Assembly (NCBI RefSeq): GCF_030813695.1
Contig: NZ_JAUSVA010000002.1
Location: 2,232,001-2,296,000, forward strand
DNA from: Kitasatospora herbaricolor
Lineage (GTDB): Bacteria > Actinomycetota > Actinomycetes > Streptomycetales > Streptomycetaceae
Direction: 5' to 3'
DNA: 64,000 bases
Shown here: one piece after another, positions 28,734 through 36,967 of the stretch
How the letters are laid out: each line of letters begins with the position of its first letter
How positions within the stretch are numbered: position 1 is the stretch's first letter
Program-made: the position numbers and the translations under genes
The notes under the pieces: generated by a model
The model's input: the letters and a program-made list of their open reading frames with translations, nothing else
Told to the model about the DNA's origin: nothing
Databases searched by the model: none

Positions 28734-29884
28734 CGGTCGGTGCCCCGCTGCGGGGCGCCGGTCTCGGGCTGCCCGGTCGCCCGGGCGTTCCGGATCGCGT
28801 CCACCAGGCCGGCGACCAGGGCCGCCCGCTCGGTCATGGCGTCGATCACCAGGTACTCGTGGTCGGCGTGGGCGCCGCCGCCGACGGCGCCGAGGCCGTC
28901 GAGGGTGGGCACCCCGAGTGCGGCGGTGAAGTTGCCGTCGCTGCCGCCGCCGACCGCCCGGCCCTCCAGGCCCGGGAGGAGCTGCCGGGCGAGCGCGAAG
29001 AGCCCGGCCGACGCGGACCCGGGCATCGGCGGCCGGCCGACCGAGCCCCGGACGGTGATCCGAGCCCCCGGCAGGTGCGGGGCGAGGGCGGCGAAGGCGG
29101 CTTCGACGCGTTCCGTCTCCTCGGCCGTCTCCACCCGCACGTCGACGGTCACGGTGGCCTCGGCGGGCACGACGTTGTCGAGGGTGCCCGCGGTGGCGAC
29201 GGTCGGGGTGACGGTGGTCCCGGCCTCGGGGCGGCCGAGCGCCGCGATGTCGAGCACCTGGTGCGCGGCCTCGATCAGGGCGTTGACGCCGGCGGCGGGT
29301 TCCAGGCCGGCGTGCGAGGCCCGGCCGGTGACGGTGACCTCGAAGGTGCCGCAGCCCTTGCGGCCGGTCTTGAGGCCGCCGCCGTCGGCCGCGCCCTCCA
29401 TCACCAGGACGGCCCCGCAGGCGAGGGCGCGCTCCTCCAGCAGGGCGCGGGAGGAGCGGGAGCCGACCTCCTCGTCGGCGGTCACCAGGATCTCGACGCC
29501 GGACCGGTCGTCGAGCGCGGCCACCCCGTGCACGGCCTGCACCAGGCCGCCGAGCATGTCGAAGACGCCGGGTCCGGTGGCGTGCCCGCCCTCGATGCGG
29601 AACGGCCGGCGGGCCAGGGTGCCGAGCGGGAACACCGTGTCGTGGTGGCCGAGGATCAGCACCCGGGGTTCGCCGCCGCCCGACCAGTGGACGTGCGGCC
29701 CGGCCTCGCTCTCCACCAGGACGGCGTGCCCGCCGAGGCGGTCCTCGATGACGGCGGCGACGGTTTTGGCCGATGCCGTGAGGGCCTCGTGGTCGCGGGA
29801 CGGGGACTCGACCTCGACGAGGGTCCTGAGGTCCGCGATCATCGCGTCAACGCCGGGCTGGACGGTCCTGCGGGTCGTCGTCAT
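28730..29884 (-). CDS. M20-family zinc metallopeptidase (carboxypeptidase G2-like)
   Basis: A 384-aa protein with the full di-zinc ligand set of M20 enzymes: H80-x-D82 in GHHDTVFPLG, D109 in GVFDMLGG, the catalytic Glu pair E138/E139 in TADEEVGS, and a late His in GGGAHADHEYL. The dimerisation domain (VTGRASHAGLEPAAGVNALI) sits in the middle. Such enzymes remove C-terminal amino acids or deacylate small amides. No signal peptide, so cytosolic. ATG 29884 is chosen because the frame upstream loses similarity. Confidence 0.9.
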   Translation of the reverse strand: MTTTRRTVQPGVDAMIADLRTLVEVESPSRDHEALTASAKTVAAVIEDRLGGHAVLVESEAGPHVHWSGGGEPRVLILGHHDTVFPLGTLARRPFRIEGGHATGPGVFDMLGGLVQAVHGVAALDDRSGVEILVTADEEVGSRSSRALLEERALACGAVLVMEGAADGGGLKTGRKGCGTFEVTVTGRASHAGLEPAAGVNALIEAAHQVLDIAALGRPEAGTTVTPTVATAGTLDNVVPAEATVTVDVRVETAEETERVEAAFAALAPHLPGARITVRGSVGRPPMPGSASAGLFALARQLLPGLEGRAVGGGSDGNFTAALGVPTLDGLGAVGGGAHADHEYLVIDAMTERAALVAGLVDAIRNARATGQPETGAPQRGTDR

Positions 29885-30037
29885 GCCGGTAAGCCTAGTC
29901 AGCGCCCGGCTTCCGATGATCTTCCGCCCCGACCTGCGGGGCGGCGGCTGCCGCAGGCGGGGCGCGGGCCGGGGCACGCCGTGGTTCGTCCTCAAGGGCC
30001 TCCCCGGGGCCCTCGGACGAGGGCGCGGTCGGTGCGG

Positions 30038-30772
30038 TCAGGCGCCGGTCGCCGCCACCGGCGCCGGGTCCGTCTCCCTGAGCGAGGCCGACAGGGCGCG
30101 GGCCTCGTGCTCGGTCATCCGGCCGGTCTCGTACGGGACGGCGTTGACCCAGCGCTGGGTCAGCCGGGCGATCCGCTCGCCGTACCGCCGCGCGGTGAGC
30201 AGGTCACCGCGCGATCCGGCGTCCTGCGGCCCCTGGTCGGCGTGGCTCTGGCTCATCAGTCCCAGCCACGAGCCCAGCCGGTTCACGTCGTCGCGGCTGC
30301 CGCCGCTCCAGTTGTTGCCCGGCATGTCGCCCACGCCGATCCACTGCATGCCCAGCTGCGCGGCGAAGACCGACAGCTGCTGCAGGACCGCCAGCTTGTC
30401 GCCGCTCTGCGAGGCGGACATGGTGAACCCGCCGGCCAGCTTGTCCTTCCAGGCCTGTGTGGTGAACGGCGTGAACGCCGCCTCCATGAACGCCTTGAAC
30501 ACCGCCGACACGCTGCCCATCAGCGTCGGGCAGCCGAGCACGATCGCATCGGAGCGATCGAGCAGCGCCAGCACCTCGGCGTCGTGCCAGCGGCCCGCGA
30601 CGACGTCCTCGGGCCGGATCTCGACCAGGTGCACCCGGGCGCCCGGCACCAGCCGCGCGCCGTCGGCGAGGTGCTCGGCCAGCACCCGGGTGTGCCCGTG
30701 CACGGAGTGGTGGACCACCGTCACCGTGACGGTGGGCGCGTCGTGTTCGCGGTCGGTGTGATCGAACGTCAT
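30038..30772 (-). CDS. Flavodoxin-like NAD(P)H:quinone reductase (WrbA-like)
   Basis: A 244-aa protein. After about 14 residues the flavodoxin strand and FMN loop appear (VTVVHHSVHGHTRVLAEHLA), followed by AIVLGCPTLMGSVSAVFKAFME and a loop GMQWIGVGDMPGNN as in WrbA-type quinone reductases. The C-terminal 50 residues (GERIARLTQRWVNAV...) extend the fold. It probably reduces quinones by two electrons to limit redox cycling. ATG 30772 has GAAGAGA close upstream. Divergent from the LysR gene at 30965, the standard arrangement for a regulated reductase. Confidence 0.85.
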   Translation of the reverse strand: MTFDHTDREHDAPTVTVTVVHHSVHGHTRVLAEHLADGARLVPGARVHLVEIRPEDVVAGRWHDAEVLALLDRSDAIVLGCPTLMGSVSAVFKAFMEAAFTPFTTQAWKDKLAGGFTMSASQSGDKLAVLQQLSVFAAQLGMQWIGVGDMPGNNWSGGSRDDVNRLGSWLGLMSQSHADQGPQDAGSRGDLLTARRYGERIARLTQRWVNAVPYETGRMTEHEARALSASLRETDPAPVAATGA

Positions 30773-30796
30773 GTTCTCTTCGCTGCTTCCGGTCAA

Positions 30797-30853
30797 GGGG
30801 AGTTGGGTGTTGTGGGGAGTGGAGTTGCGGGGAGCTGGGAGTTACGGGGAGTT
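30797..30853 (+). repeat. G-rich direct repeats between divergent wrbA-like and LysR genes
   Basis: Seven G-tracts of 3-4 bases spaced by short AGTT/AGCT-type linkers, e.g. GGGGAGTTGGG, GGGGAGTGG, GGGGAGCTGGGAG. The unit GGGGAGT(T) recurs. The tract lies in the shared promoter region and could fold into a G-quadruplex on the plus strand. Confidence 0.6.
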
Positions 30854-30964
30854 CCTGCCTGCCCGGTCATCACATCCTGCGCAGGGCGCGGCATCAACGC
30901 CGGGCTTCGACGGGCAGCGATCGGCCGCACCGATCGATCGGGTTAGGCTGACGGCGTGGACAGG

Positions 30965-31858
30965 ATGGAACTGGAGGCGTTCGTCGCCGTCGCGGAGGAG
31001 CTTCACTTCGGCCGCGCCGCCGCGCGCCTGCACCGGGGGCAGCCCACTGTCAGTGACGCCGTCAGGCGGCTGGAGAACACGCTGGGCGGCCGGCTGTTCC
31101 ACCGCACCAGCCGCCGGGTCTCCCTGACCGGCCTGGGCGAGGCGCTGCTGCCGGACGCGCACGCCGCGCTGGCCCAGTTGCGCCGGTTCCAGCAGCGCGG
31201 GCGCTCCCTGGCCGCGGGCGAGGGAGCCCGCACCACCCTCGGGGTCGCCCACGCCGAATACACCGGCCACCAGCTGCTGCTGCGCTGCCTGCCGCAACTG
31301 CACGACCGGTTCCCGGACCTGACGATCGTGCCGGAGACCATGTCGACCGCGGCCCAGGTCACCGCCCTGCGGGCGGAGACGATCGGGCTGGGCATCGGCT
31401 GGGCGACCGACGGGGTCACCGGCGTACGGGCGCGGGTGCTGTCCACCGAGCGGTTCATGGCGCTGGTGCCCGCGACCCACCGCCTGTCCGGGCACGCCGA
31501 GCTGAGCGCGTCCGAACTCTCCGGCAGCGACCTGCTGACCTGGCCGCACCAGATCAACAGCGGCCTCTGCGACCGCCTCCTGTCCGCCTTCCGGATCGGC
31601 GGGGCGGACCTGCGCATCATCCGGACCGCCGGCGACGTGCACGCCGTCGCCGCGCACGTCGCCGCGGGAGCGGGCATCGGCATCACCGTCGAGTCCGCCC
31701 TCGACCACGAGCCGCCCGGCCTGCGGGTGATCCCCCTGGTCGGTCCTTCGACCACCGCCGACCAGGTGGTCCTCACCGCCGCCGAGCCCTCCGACACCGC
31801 CGTCGCCCTGCGCGACCTGCTGCTGCACGCCTCGTCCCGGTCGCCCACGCACACCTGA
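30965..31858 (+). CDS. LysR-family transcriptional regulator
   Basis: A 297-aa regulator. The N-terminal winged HTH reads MELEAFVAVAEELHFGRAA and VSDAVRRLENTLGGRLFHRT, and a periplasmic-binding-like effector domain fills residues about 90-290. I chose ATG 30965 because the family usually opens with ME-L; GTG 30956, three codons upstream, is equally possible. Divergent to the WrbA-like reductase with the G-rich repeat between them, so it probably regulates that gene. Confidence 0.9.
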   Translation: MELEAFVAVAEELHFGRAAARLHRGQPTVSDAVRRLENTLGGRLFHRTSRRVSLTGLGEALLPDAHAALAQLRRFQQRGRSLAAGEGARTTLGVAHAEYTGHQLLLRCLPQLHDRFPDLTIVPETMSTAAQVTALRAETIGLGIGWATDGVTGVRARVLSTERFMALVPATHRLSGHAELSASELSGSDLLTWPHQINSGLCDRLLSAFRIGGADLRIIRTAGDVHAVAAHVAAGAGIGITVESALDHEPPGLRVIPLVGPSTTADQVVLTAAEPSDTAVALRDLLLHASSRSPTHT

Positions 31859-32051
31859 AGATCAATTCGCGCCCCCGGACGATGATCCAGGCCGACGCGC
31901 GGGGGCAGGGGCGGCGGGCGGGGGCAGGGGCGGGGTCCGCGACGCCGGCCGGCGCCGGGCGGCCGATCTCCGGTGGCGCCGGGCGTCCGCCTCACCGACC
32001 CTGGGCCGAAGTAGTCCTTCGCCCACGATCGGACTGCCCGAAAGGATCTCC

Positions 32052-33197
32052 ATGGCTGTCATCAAGACGGATCATCTCGTCCCCCACACCTCGACCGTCC
32101 CCGCCAACAAGGGCGAACACGTCGAACTCTTCGTCCGTGAGCGCGACGGCACGCCCAACGGCCCCCCGGCGGCCCGCAAGGTCGTCCTGATGCTGCACGG
32201 CAGGAGCGTGCCGGCGCTGGCCGGTTACGACCTCCAGCACACCTCGTACGGCTGGGCCGAGGCACTGGCCCAGGCCGGTTACGACGTCTTCATGATGGAC
32301 CTCCAGGGCTCGGGCCGGTCGCCCCGCCCCCGGATGGAGGACCCGTGCAACGTCAACCCCAAACAGCAGGGCGCCGTCGTTCCCCCGCTGCAGGCATCGG
32401 ACGTCCCGCGCTCCCCCAGCTACCCCTACGTCCTGACCAACTCCCAGAGCGACCAGGACGAGCTCAGTACCGTGGTCGAGTACATCCGGACCTTGCACAA
32501 CGTCTCCAAGGTCGCCTTCATCGGATGGTCGGCGGCCGCGTTCGCCATGGGGCCGTACGCGGTCAAGAATCCGGGGAAGGTGGAGAGCCTCTTCCTGCTC
32601 GCACCGATCTTCCCGCCGGCCGGCCCCGCGAACCCGCCGGTCCTGCCGGCCCCGGGTTTCCCCACCCACGTGCTGACGCACCCGGGCCTGGACCAGGCCT
32701 GGGCCAACGAGGTGCACTGTGCGACCCAGCGCGAACCCGGCATGGTCGACGTCGTGTGGGACGCCCTGATGGAGAACGACCCGATCGGCCGCACCTGGGG
32801 CAAGATCGACCCGTCGACCGGAAAGCCCGTGGGCGCGAGCCGGTACCGCAACTTCGTGTCGTGGGGCTGGAACAACACGACCGCGGGCCAGGGCGGAATC
32901 CTGGGCGGCAGCGTCCCCGTACTCATCGTGCACGGCGAGTTCGACCGGACCGCCAACACGACACCGCCCACCCCCGCCCTTCCCGCGCTCGACTTCCACG
33001 TCCCCGCGCTCTACAAGGCCGTCACCGGGCCCCACAAGCTGCTGATCACGGTGAAGTGCGCCGGCCACTCGATGCCCTGGGAGGTGCAGCACAAGAACCT
33101 GCACGAGCTGTCCAAGCACTGGATCAAGCACCTCGATGTCGGCGGCAAGACCAACGGCGCCTTCGACATGGATCTGAACGGCACGATCAGTCCGTAG
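32052..33197 (+). CDS. Alpha/beta hydrolase
   Basis: A 381-aa hydrolase. VVLMLHGRSVPALAGYDL gives the oxyanion strand HG, and IGWSAAAFAMG holds the nucleophile S160 in GWSAA, where the last Gly of the usual GxSxG is Ala. LIVHGEFDRTA supplies the Asp, and CAGHSMPWE the His. A long cap (residues 180-270) lies between. No signal peptide. ATG 32052 is preceded by GAAAGGATCTCC, a good ribosome site. Its last 11 bp overlap the stop end of the convergent gene at 33187. Confidence 0.85.
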   Translation: MAVIKTDHLVPHTSTVPANKGEHVELFVRERDGTPNGPPAARKVVLMLHGRSVPALAGYDLQHTSYGWAEALAQAGYDVFMMDLQGSGRSPRPRMEDPCNVNPKQQGAVVPPLQASDVPRSPSYPYVLTNSQSDQDELSTVVEYIRTLHNVSKVAFIGWSAAAFAMGPYAVKNPGKVESLFLLAPIFPPAGPANPPVLPAPGFPTHVLTHPGLDQAWANEVHCATQREPGMVDVVWDALMENDPIGRTWGKIDPSTGKPVGASRYRNFVSWGWNNTTAGQGGILGGSVPVLIVHGEFDRTANTTPPTPALPALDFHVPALYKAVTGPHKLLITVKCAGHSMPWEVQHKNLHELSKHWIKHLDVGGKTNGAFDMDLNGTISP

Positions 33198-33504
33198 CCC
33201 CGGAGTTCGCGCAAGAGGGCGGCCCTGGCTCTCCCGGGCCCAGCGGGCGGCCGGAAGGTCCGCCCGCCACCCGGCCGCCCGGCTCGACGGCGACCAGTTC
33301 CACCCGGACGCGGACGGCGGCCCGGCCCGCCTGGGCGATCTCGCCCGCGAAGACCGTCGCGCCCTCGAACGGCCGGTCGGCGTCCAACGCCCAGAGCAGG
33401 TAGGCCCGGACGGGGCCGATCACCTCCTTCAGGGTCCGTGGCCGCCCTTCCTCGTGGGCCCGCAGGACGGCCGCCCAGAGCGCCGCCGGTCCACGCCTGC
33501 TCAC
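33187..33504 (-). CDS. Small conserved protein coupled to the HATPase gene
   Basis: A 105-aa protein starting with GTG inside the stop of the upstream gene (GTGA overlap), a strong sign of coupled translation. It has a helical start (ALWAAVLRAHEEGRPRTLKEVIGPVRAYLLWAL) and a beta section FEGATVFAGEIAQAG, then a Pro/Gly-rich tail. No family recognised. Partnership with an anti-sigma-like ATPase and nearness to a WhiJ-like regulator suggest a regulatory accessory. Confidence 0.6.
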   Translation of the reverse strand: MSRRGPAALWAAVLRAHEEGRPRTLKEVIGPVRAYLLWALDADRPFEGATVFAGEIAQAGRAAVRVRVELVAVEPGGRVAGGPSGRPLGPGEPGPPSCANSGATD

Positions 33505-34010
33505 GCGACCGCCTCCTGGCCCGTCGCGACCTGACCGGGGAGGTCCGTCGAGGCCCGCCCGGGGTGGCCCCCGCCGGCGGGGGCCACCGGCCCGACCACC
33601 GCCCAGACACACTTGCCGGCCCCGCCCTCGCGCGGGCAGCACCCCCACGCGGAGGCGAGCTCCCGGACCAGCCACAGCCCCCGCCCGGACTCATCCTCCG
33701 GCGCCGGCTCGCGCACCTCCGGCAGCTCGTTGCCCGCGTCGTGCACCTCGATCCGCAGCCGCCCGGCGCTCACCGCGTACCGGACCTCCACCAGCCGTCC
33801 GGACGGGCCCCGGGCGTGCTCGACGGCGTTCGCCACCAGCTCCCCGACGAGCAACTCCCCCATTTCCAGCAGCTGTTCCGCGCCGTCCAGGCCGGCCAGG
33901 AAGGTCCGGAGCAACCGGCGGGCGACGCCGGCCGAGCGGCGGTGCCGGGGCAGCCGGGCGGCGAAGTCGACCGTTACGGCGGGTGATGGTCTGTCGAGGG
34001 TTCCGGGCAT
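33501..34010 (-). CDS. HATPase-domain protein (anti-sigma-factor/AbaA-type)
   Basis: A 169-aa protein of the small GHKL ATPase type: GELLVGELVANAVEHARGP is the N-box with the Mg-binding Asn, VHDAGNELPEV the G1 box, and ESGRGLWLVRELASAWG the G2 box. In Streptomyces such proteins are either RsbW-like anti-sigma kinases or partners of WhiJ/AbaA-type regulators. Here it is divergent from exactly such an XRE regulator at 34204, which supports the second reading. ATG 34010 has GGAGG about 10 nt upstream. Confidence 0.88.
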   Translation of the reverse strand: MPGTLDRPSPAVTVDFAARLPRHRRSAGVARRLLRTFLAGLDGAEQLLEMGELLVGELVANAVEHARGPSGRLVEVRYAVSAGRLRIEVHDAGNELPEVREPAPEDESGRGLWLVRELASAWGCCPREGGAGKCVWAVVGPVAPAGGGHPGRASTDLPGQVATGQEAVA

Positions 34011-34203
34011 GGCGCAGCCACCTCCGAGGGAGCGAAAAGTCCTGGTCGGGGGCGTGATCCGGCGCACGGCGGAGAGACCGGGCGCGCGGAGTCACGCAGA
34101 GCGAGCAAGCTGACTCGTTCTGCCACCAAGCATCGTCCGCTGGAGCTACCGTGACGAGGGATCAGCCGGTTCCACCGGCCTCTCTGACACCTGGGGACCC
34201 ACC

Positions 34204-35268
34204 ATGACCCGTGTACCGCCCAGCGGACCCCACCTGCGATCCAGTGCCGCCGCCCTGTTCGGAACGCTCCTCCGGCGGACCCGCGAGGCCCGCGGAATGT
34301 CGCAGGGTGAGCTGGCCCGCCAGATCCCCTGCAGCCGCCCGCACCTCACCCGGATCGAGAACGGCAGCCGGGTACCGCAGCACGACTTGGTGACGGCCTG
34401 TGACCGCATTCTGGAGACCGGTGGGGAACTGCTGGAGATCTGGGAGGAGGTCGACTGGTACGTGCAGGTGGACCATCCGGATTGGTTCAAGAGGTTTGTG
34501 CTTATCGAGGCAAAAGCAACGAGCATCCACGAGTTCCAAACCTCATGGATCTCCGGTTTGCTGCAGACCGAGGCATACGCGCGAGCGCTCTTCACCGTCG
34601 GCGACGCTGCACATGACCCTCAGCTGATCGAGGAGCGAGTAGTTGCCCGCCTCGCGCGCCAGCACCGACTCACCGGGCCGGACGCGCCACTGCTCACCGT
34701 GATCCTCTCGGAGACCGCTCTGCGCCTTACGGTGGGCGGGCCTCAGGTGATGCGCGATCAACTTCGGCATCTTCTGCGAATGGGGCGCCGCCCGAACATC
34801 ACCATCCAAGTGGCGCCCTTCTCCCTCGGTGAGCGCCTTCGTTTCAGTACCTCCGTCATCCTCCTCACCTCGCCCGGCGGTGCGGTACGTGCCTACTCTG
34901 AGAGCCTGGCGCACGGACGATTCCTGGAAGATCCACAGAAGGTTCGGGAATGGCGCCAACGCTATGATCAGCTGCGGGCGGAGGCCCTTTCGCCCCAGGA
35001 CAGTGCACGCCTGATCCGCAGTGTGATGGAAGGACTGCTCAACATGGACTCCACCACCATCGACTTCTCCAAGGCCTCCTGGCGCAAGGCAAGTTACAGC
35101 GGACCTGAGGCCGGTAACTGCATCGAGGTCGCCGACAACGTCCCCGGCGTGGTCCCCGTCCGTGACTCCAAGGACCCCCAGGGTCCCGCCCTGCTGTTCC
35201 GCCCCGAAGCCTGGCAGTCCTTCGTCACCGGCGTCAGCAACGGCGAGTTCCCCGCCCTCGACCGCTGA
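34204..35268 (+). CDS. WhiJ-like XRE/DUF5753 regulator fused to a DUF397 domain
   Basis: A 354-aa protein. Residues about 15-75 are an XRE helix-turn-helix (RRTREARGMSQGELARQIPC, RPHLTRIENGSRVP). Residues about 85-275 are a DUF5753 domain (SWISGLLQTEAYARALF, LLRMGRRPNITIQVAPFSLG). From M281 the chain is a complete DUF397 (FSKASWRKASYSG, NCIEVADNVPGVVPVRDSKD, LLFRPEAWQSFVTGV). DUF5753 regulators and DUF397 proteins are normally two adjacent genes controlling development and antibiotic onset (WhiJ/AbaA loci). Here there is no stop between them. The ATG of M281 still has GGAAGGA nine bases upstream, so a separate DUF397 protein may also be made. The middle of the gene is less GC-rich than its neighbours. 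Confidence 0.88.
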   Translation: MTRVPPSGPHLRSSAAALFGTLLRRTREARGMSQGELARQIPCSRPHLTRIENGSRVPQHDLVTACDRILETGGELLEIWEEVDWYVQVDHPDWFKRFVLIEAKATSIHEFQTSWISGLLQTEAYARALFTVGDAAHDPQLIEERVVARLARQHRLTGPDAPLLTVILSETALRLTVGGPQVMRDQLRHLLRMGRRPNITIQVAPFSLGERLRFSTSVILLTSPGGAVRAYSESLAHGRFLEDPQKVREWRQRYDQLRAEALSPQDSARLIRSVMEGLLNMDSTTIDFSKASWRKASYSGPEAGNCIEVADNVPGVVPVRDSKDPQGPALLFRPEAWQSFVTGVSNGEFPALDR

Positions 35269-35384
35269 ACGGCCGGACCAGCGTCCCACCGTCGTGATGG
35301 CGGGTGAGCTGTGCTGCCGCCCGCCCCGCCGGCACAAGTACGCCGACCTGGCTCCTCGCCAGGCCGGCTACCTGCAAATCCGTT

Positions 35385-36467
35385 TCAGCCGAGGGACGGG
35401 GTGCCTGCCTGGTAGGCCATGTCGGTGGTGCCCCAGGCGCCGCCGGCCGGGAGGTACGTCAGCTGGAGGTGGCCGTTACCGGCGTTGCGGCTGTAGATCG
35501 AGAGGGTTCCGTCACCCGCGATCACCGAGCTGACGTTGCCGTCCGAGGTGGCGGCGCCGAAGCTGCTGGTGAGGTCGCTGGTCTGCCACCCGCTGCCGGA
35601 CGGCTTGTAGGTGATGCGCAGGTGCCCGTTGGCCGCGTCCGCCGTCACCACACCCAGCGTCCCGTTGCTCTGCAGGAACGGTGCCGGAGCACCACCACCG
35701 GAGACCGGGGTGCCGACGCTGTTCGTCAGGTCGAAGTTCTGCCAGCCACCACTCGTCGGCAGGTAGGTCAGGTTCGGGTGACCGTTGGAGGAGTTGCGGC
35801 TGAAGATCGACAGGGTGCCGGAGCCGTCGACGATCGCGCCGACCTGCCCGTCGCTGACCGGCGCACCGAAGCTGCTGGTCAGGTCACTGGTCTGCCACCC
35901 GCTGCCGGACGGCTTGTAGGTGAGCCGCAGGTGCCCGTTGGCCGCGTCCGCAGTGACCACACCCAGCGTCCCGTTGCCCTGCAGGAACGCCGCCGGAGCA
36001 CCACCACCCGAAACCGGCGTCCCGACGTTGTTCGTCAGGTCGAAGTTCTGCCAGCCACCACTCGTCGGCAGGTAGGTCAGGTTCGGGTGACCGTTGGAGG
36101 AGTTGCGGGTGAACACCGACAGGGTGCCCGAACCGTCGATCTGGGTGCTGACGTCACCGTCGCTGACCGGCGCGCCGAAGCTGCTGGTCAGGTCCGTGGT
36201 CTGCCAACCACCGCCCGAGGGCTGGTAGGTGACCCGCAGGTGCCCGTTCGCCGCGTCGGCGGTGATCACACCCAGCGTCCCGTTGCCCTGCAGGAACGCC
36301 GCCGGAGCACCACCGCCCGCCGCAGCACCACCCGTCATCGCCGACAGGTCCGCCGTCGCCCAGCCACCGCCCACCGGCAGGTACGTGATCTGCACGTGCC
36401 CCGAACCCGCGTCACGGGTGAACGTCACCTGATTGCCGTCCGAAGCGATGATCGAACCCTTGTTGCC
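35385..36467 (-). repeat. 1083-bp propeller repeat, copy A
   Basis: Matches 36968-38050 at a constant offset of 1583 bp without gaps, with only scattered single-base differences; most of these are in the last 350 bp of the coding strand (35385-35740), where the two differ in codon choice. Homology ends abruptly at the linker in front of the first blade, so an entire domain was copied. Inside it, blades 2/4/6 and 3/5 are also similar to each other. Confidence 0.9.
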
Positions 36468-36884
36468 GACCGCCGGCTTCGCCGGAGCGGGCGGCGGCGG
36501 GGGCGCCGCCGGGTAGGGGTTCTGGTGGTCGGTGGCAAGCCCCGTCCCGGGAGCGCAGCTCCAGGCGCCGGCGCCCTGGTCGGCGAGGATCTTCTCGGCG
36601 ATCAGGATCTGCTGCTGCTCGGTGGCCAGGTCCGGGCGGGACGCGTAGGCGGTACCGCCGTAGTAGACCCAGTTGTGCAGGTTGATCTGCAGGCCGCCGT
36701 AGTAGAGGCCGTTGCTGCTGACGGTGTCCCAGATCCCACTGCTCTCGCAGCGCGCCACCTTCTCCCAGGTGGCGACGGAGGCGGCGCTCGCCGGGGCCGC
36801 CCCGAAGGCGGACGCGGTGAGGGCGAGGGCAACGGCGGCGGTGGCCGTCGCGACGGCACGACGGGGGGTCCTGTTGCTCGGCAT
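35385..36884 (-). CDS. Secreted Rpf-like protein with a seven-bladed propeller
   Basis: A 499-aa secreted protein. A signal peptide (VATATAAVALALTASAFGA) is followed by an Rpf/transglycosylase-like domain at residues about 36-110 with expected catalytic E47 (WEKVARCESSG). A Pro-rich linker follows, then seven repeats each carrying GHxxxTYxPxxxGWxxxDL. Seven copies suggest a closed seven-bladed beta-propeller, perhaps for glycan or wall binding. The propeller is almost identical in DNA to that of the CHAP gene upstream. AAGGAAA precedes ATG 36884. It lies 83 bp behind the CHAP gene, with a hairpin between. Confidence 0.9.
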   Translation of the reverse strand: MPSNRTPRRAVATATAAVALALTASAFGAAPASAASVATWEKVARCESSGIWDTVSSNGLYYGGLQINLHNWVYYGGTAYASRPDLATEQQQILIAEKILADQGAGAWSCAPGTGLATDHQNPYPAAPPPPPAPAKPAVGNKGSIIASDGNQVTFTRDAGSGHVQITYLPVGGGWATADLSAMTGGAAAGGGAPAAFLQGNGTLGVITADAANGHLRVTYQPSGGGWQTTDLTSSFGAPVSDGDVSTQIDGSGTLSVFTRNSSNGHPNLTYLPTSGGWQNFDLTNNVGTPVSGGGAPAAFLQGNGTLGVVTADAANGHLRLTYKPSGSGWQTSDLTSSFGAPVSDGQVGAIVDGSGTLSIFSRNSSNGHPNLTYLPTSGGWQNFDLTNSVGTPVSGGGAPAPFLQSNGTLGVVTADAANGHLRITYKPSGSGWQTSDLTSSFGAATSDGNVSSVIAGDGTLSIYSRNAGNGHLQLTYLPAGGAWGTTDMAYQAGTPSLG

Positions 36885-36920
36885 GGTCGTTTCCTTGGCG
36901 AGGTGTGGATGAGCAGGGCG

Positions 36921-36950
36921 CGGGCCGGAGCCCCTGGGGGCTCCGGCCCG
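36921..36950. terminator. Hairpin between the CHAP and Rpf-propeller genes
   Basis: 13-bp perfect inverted repeat (36921-36933 / 36938-36950), 4-nt loop, 18 bp after the CHAP stop and 37 bp before the Rpf-like start. It may terminate or attenuate readthrough. Confidence 0.7.
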
Positions 36951-36967
36951 GGAGTGGCGGTGGAGGG

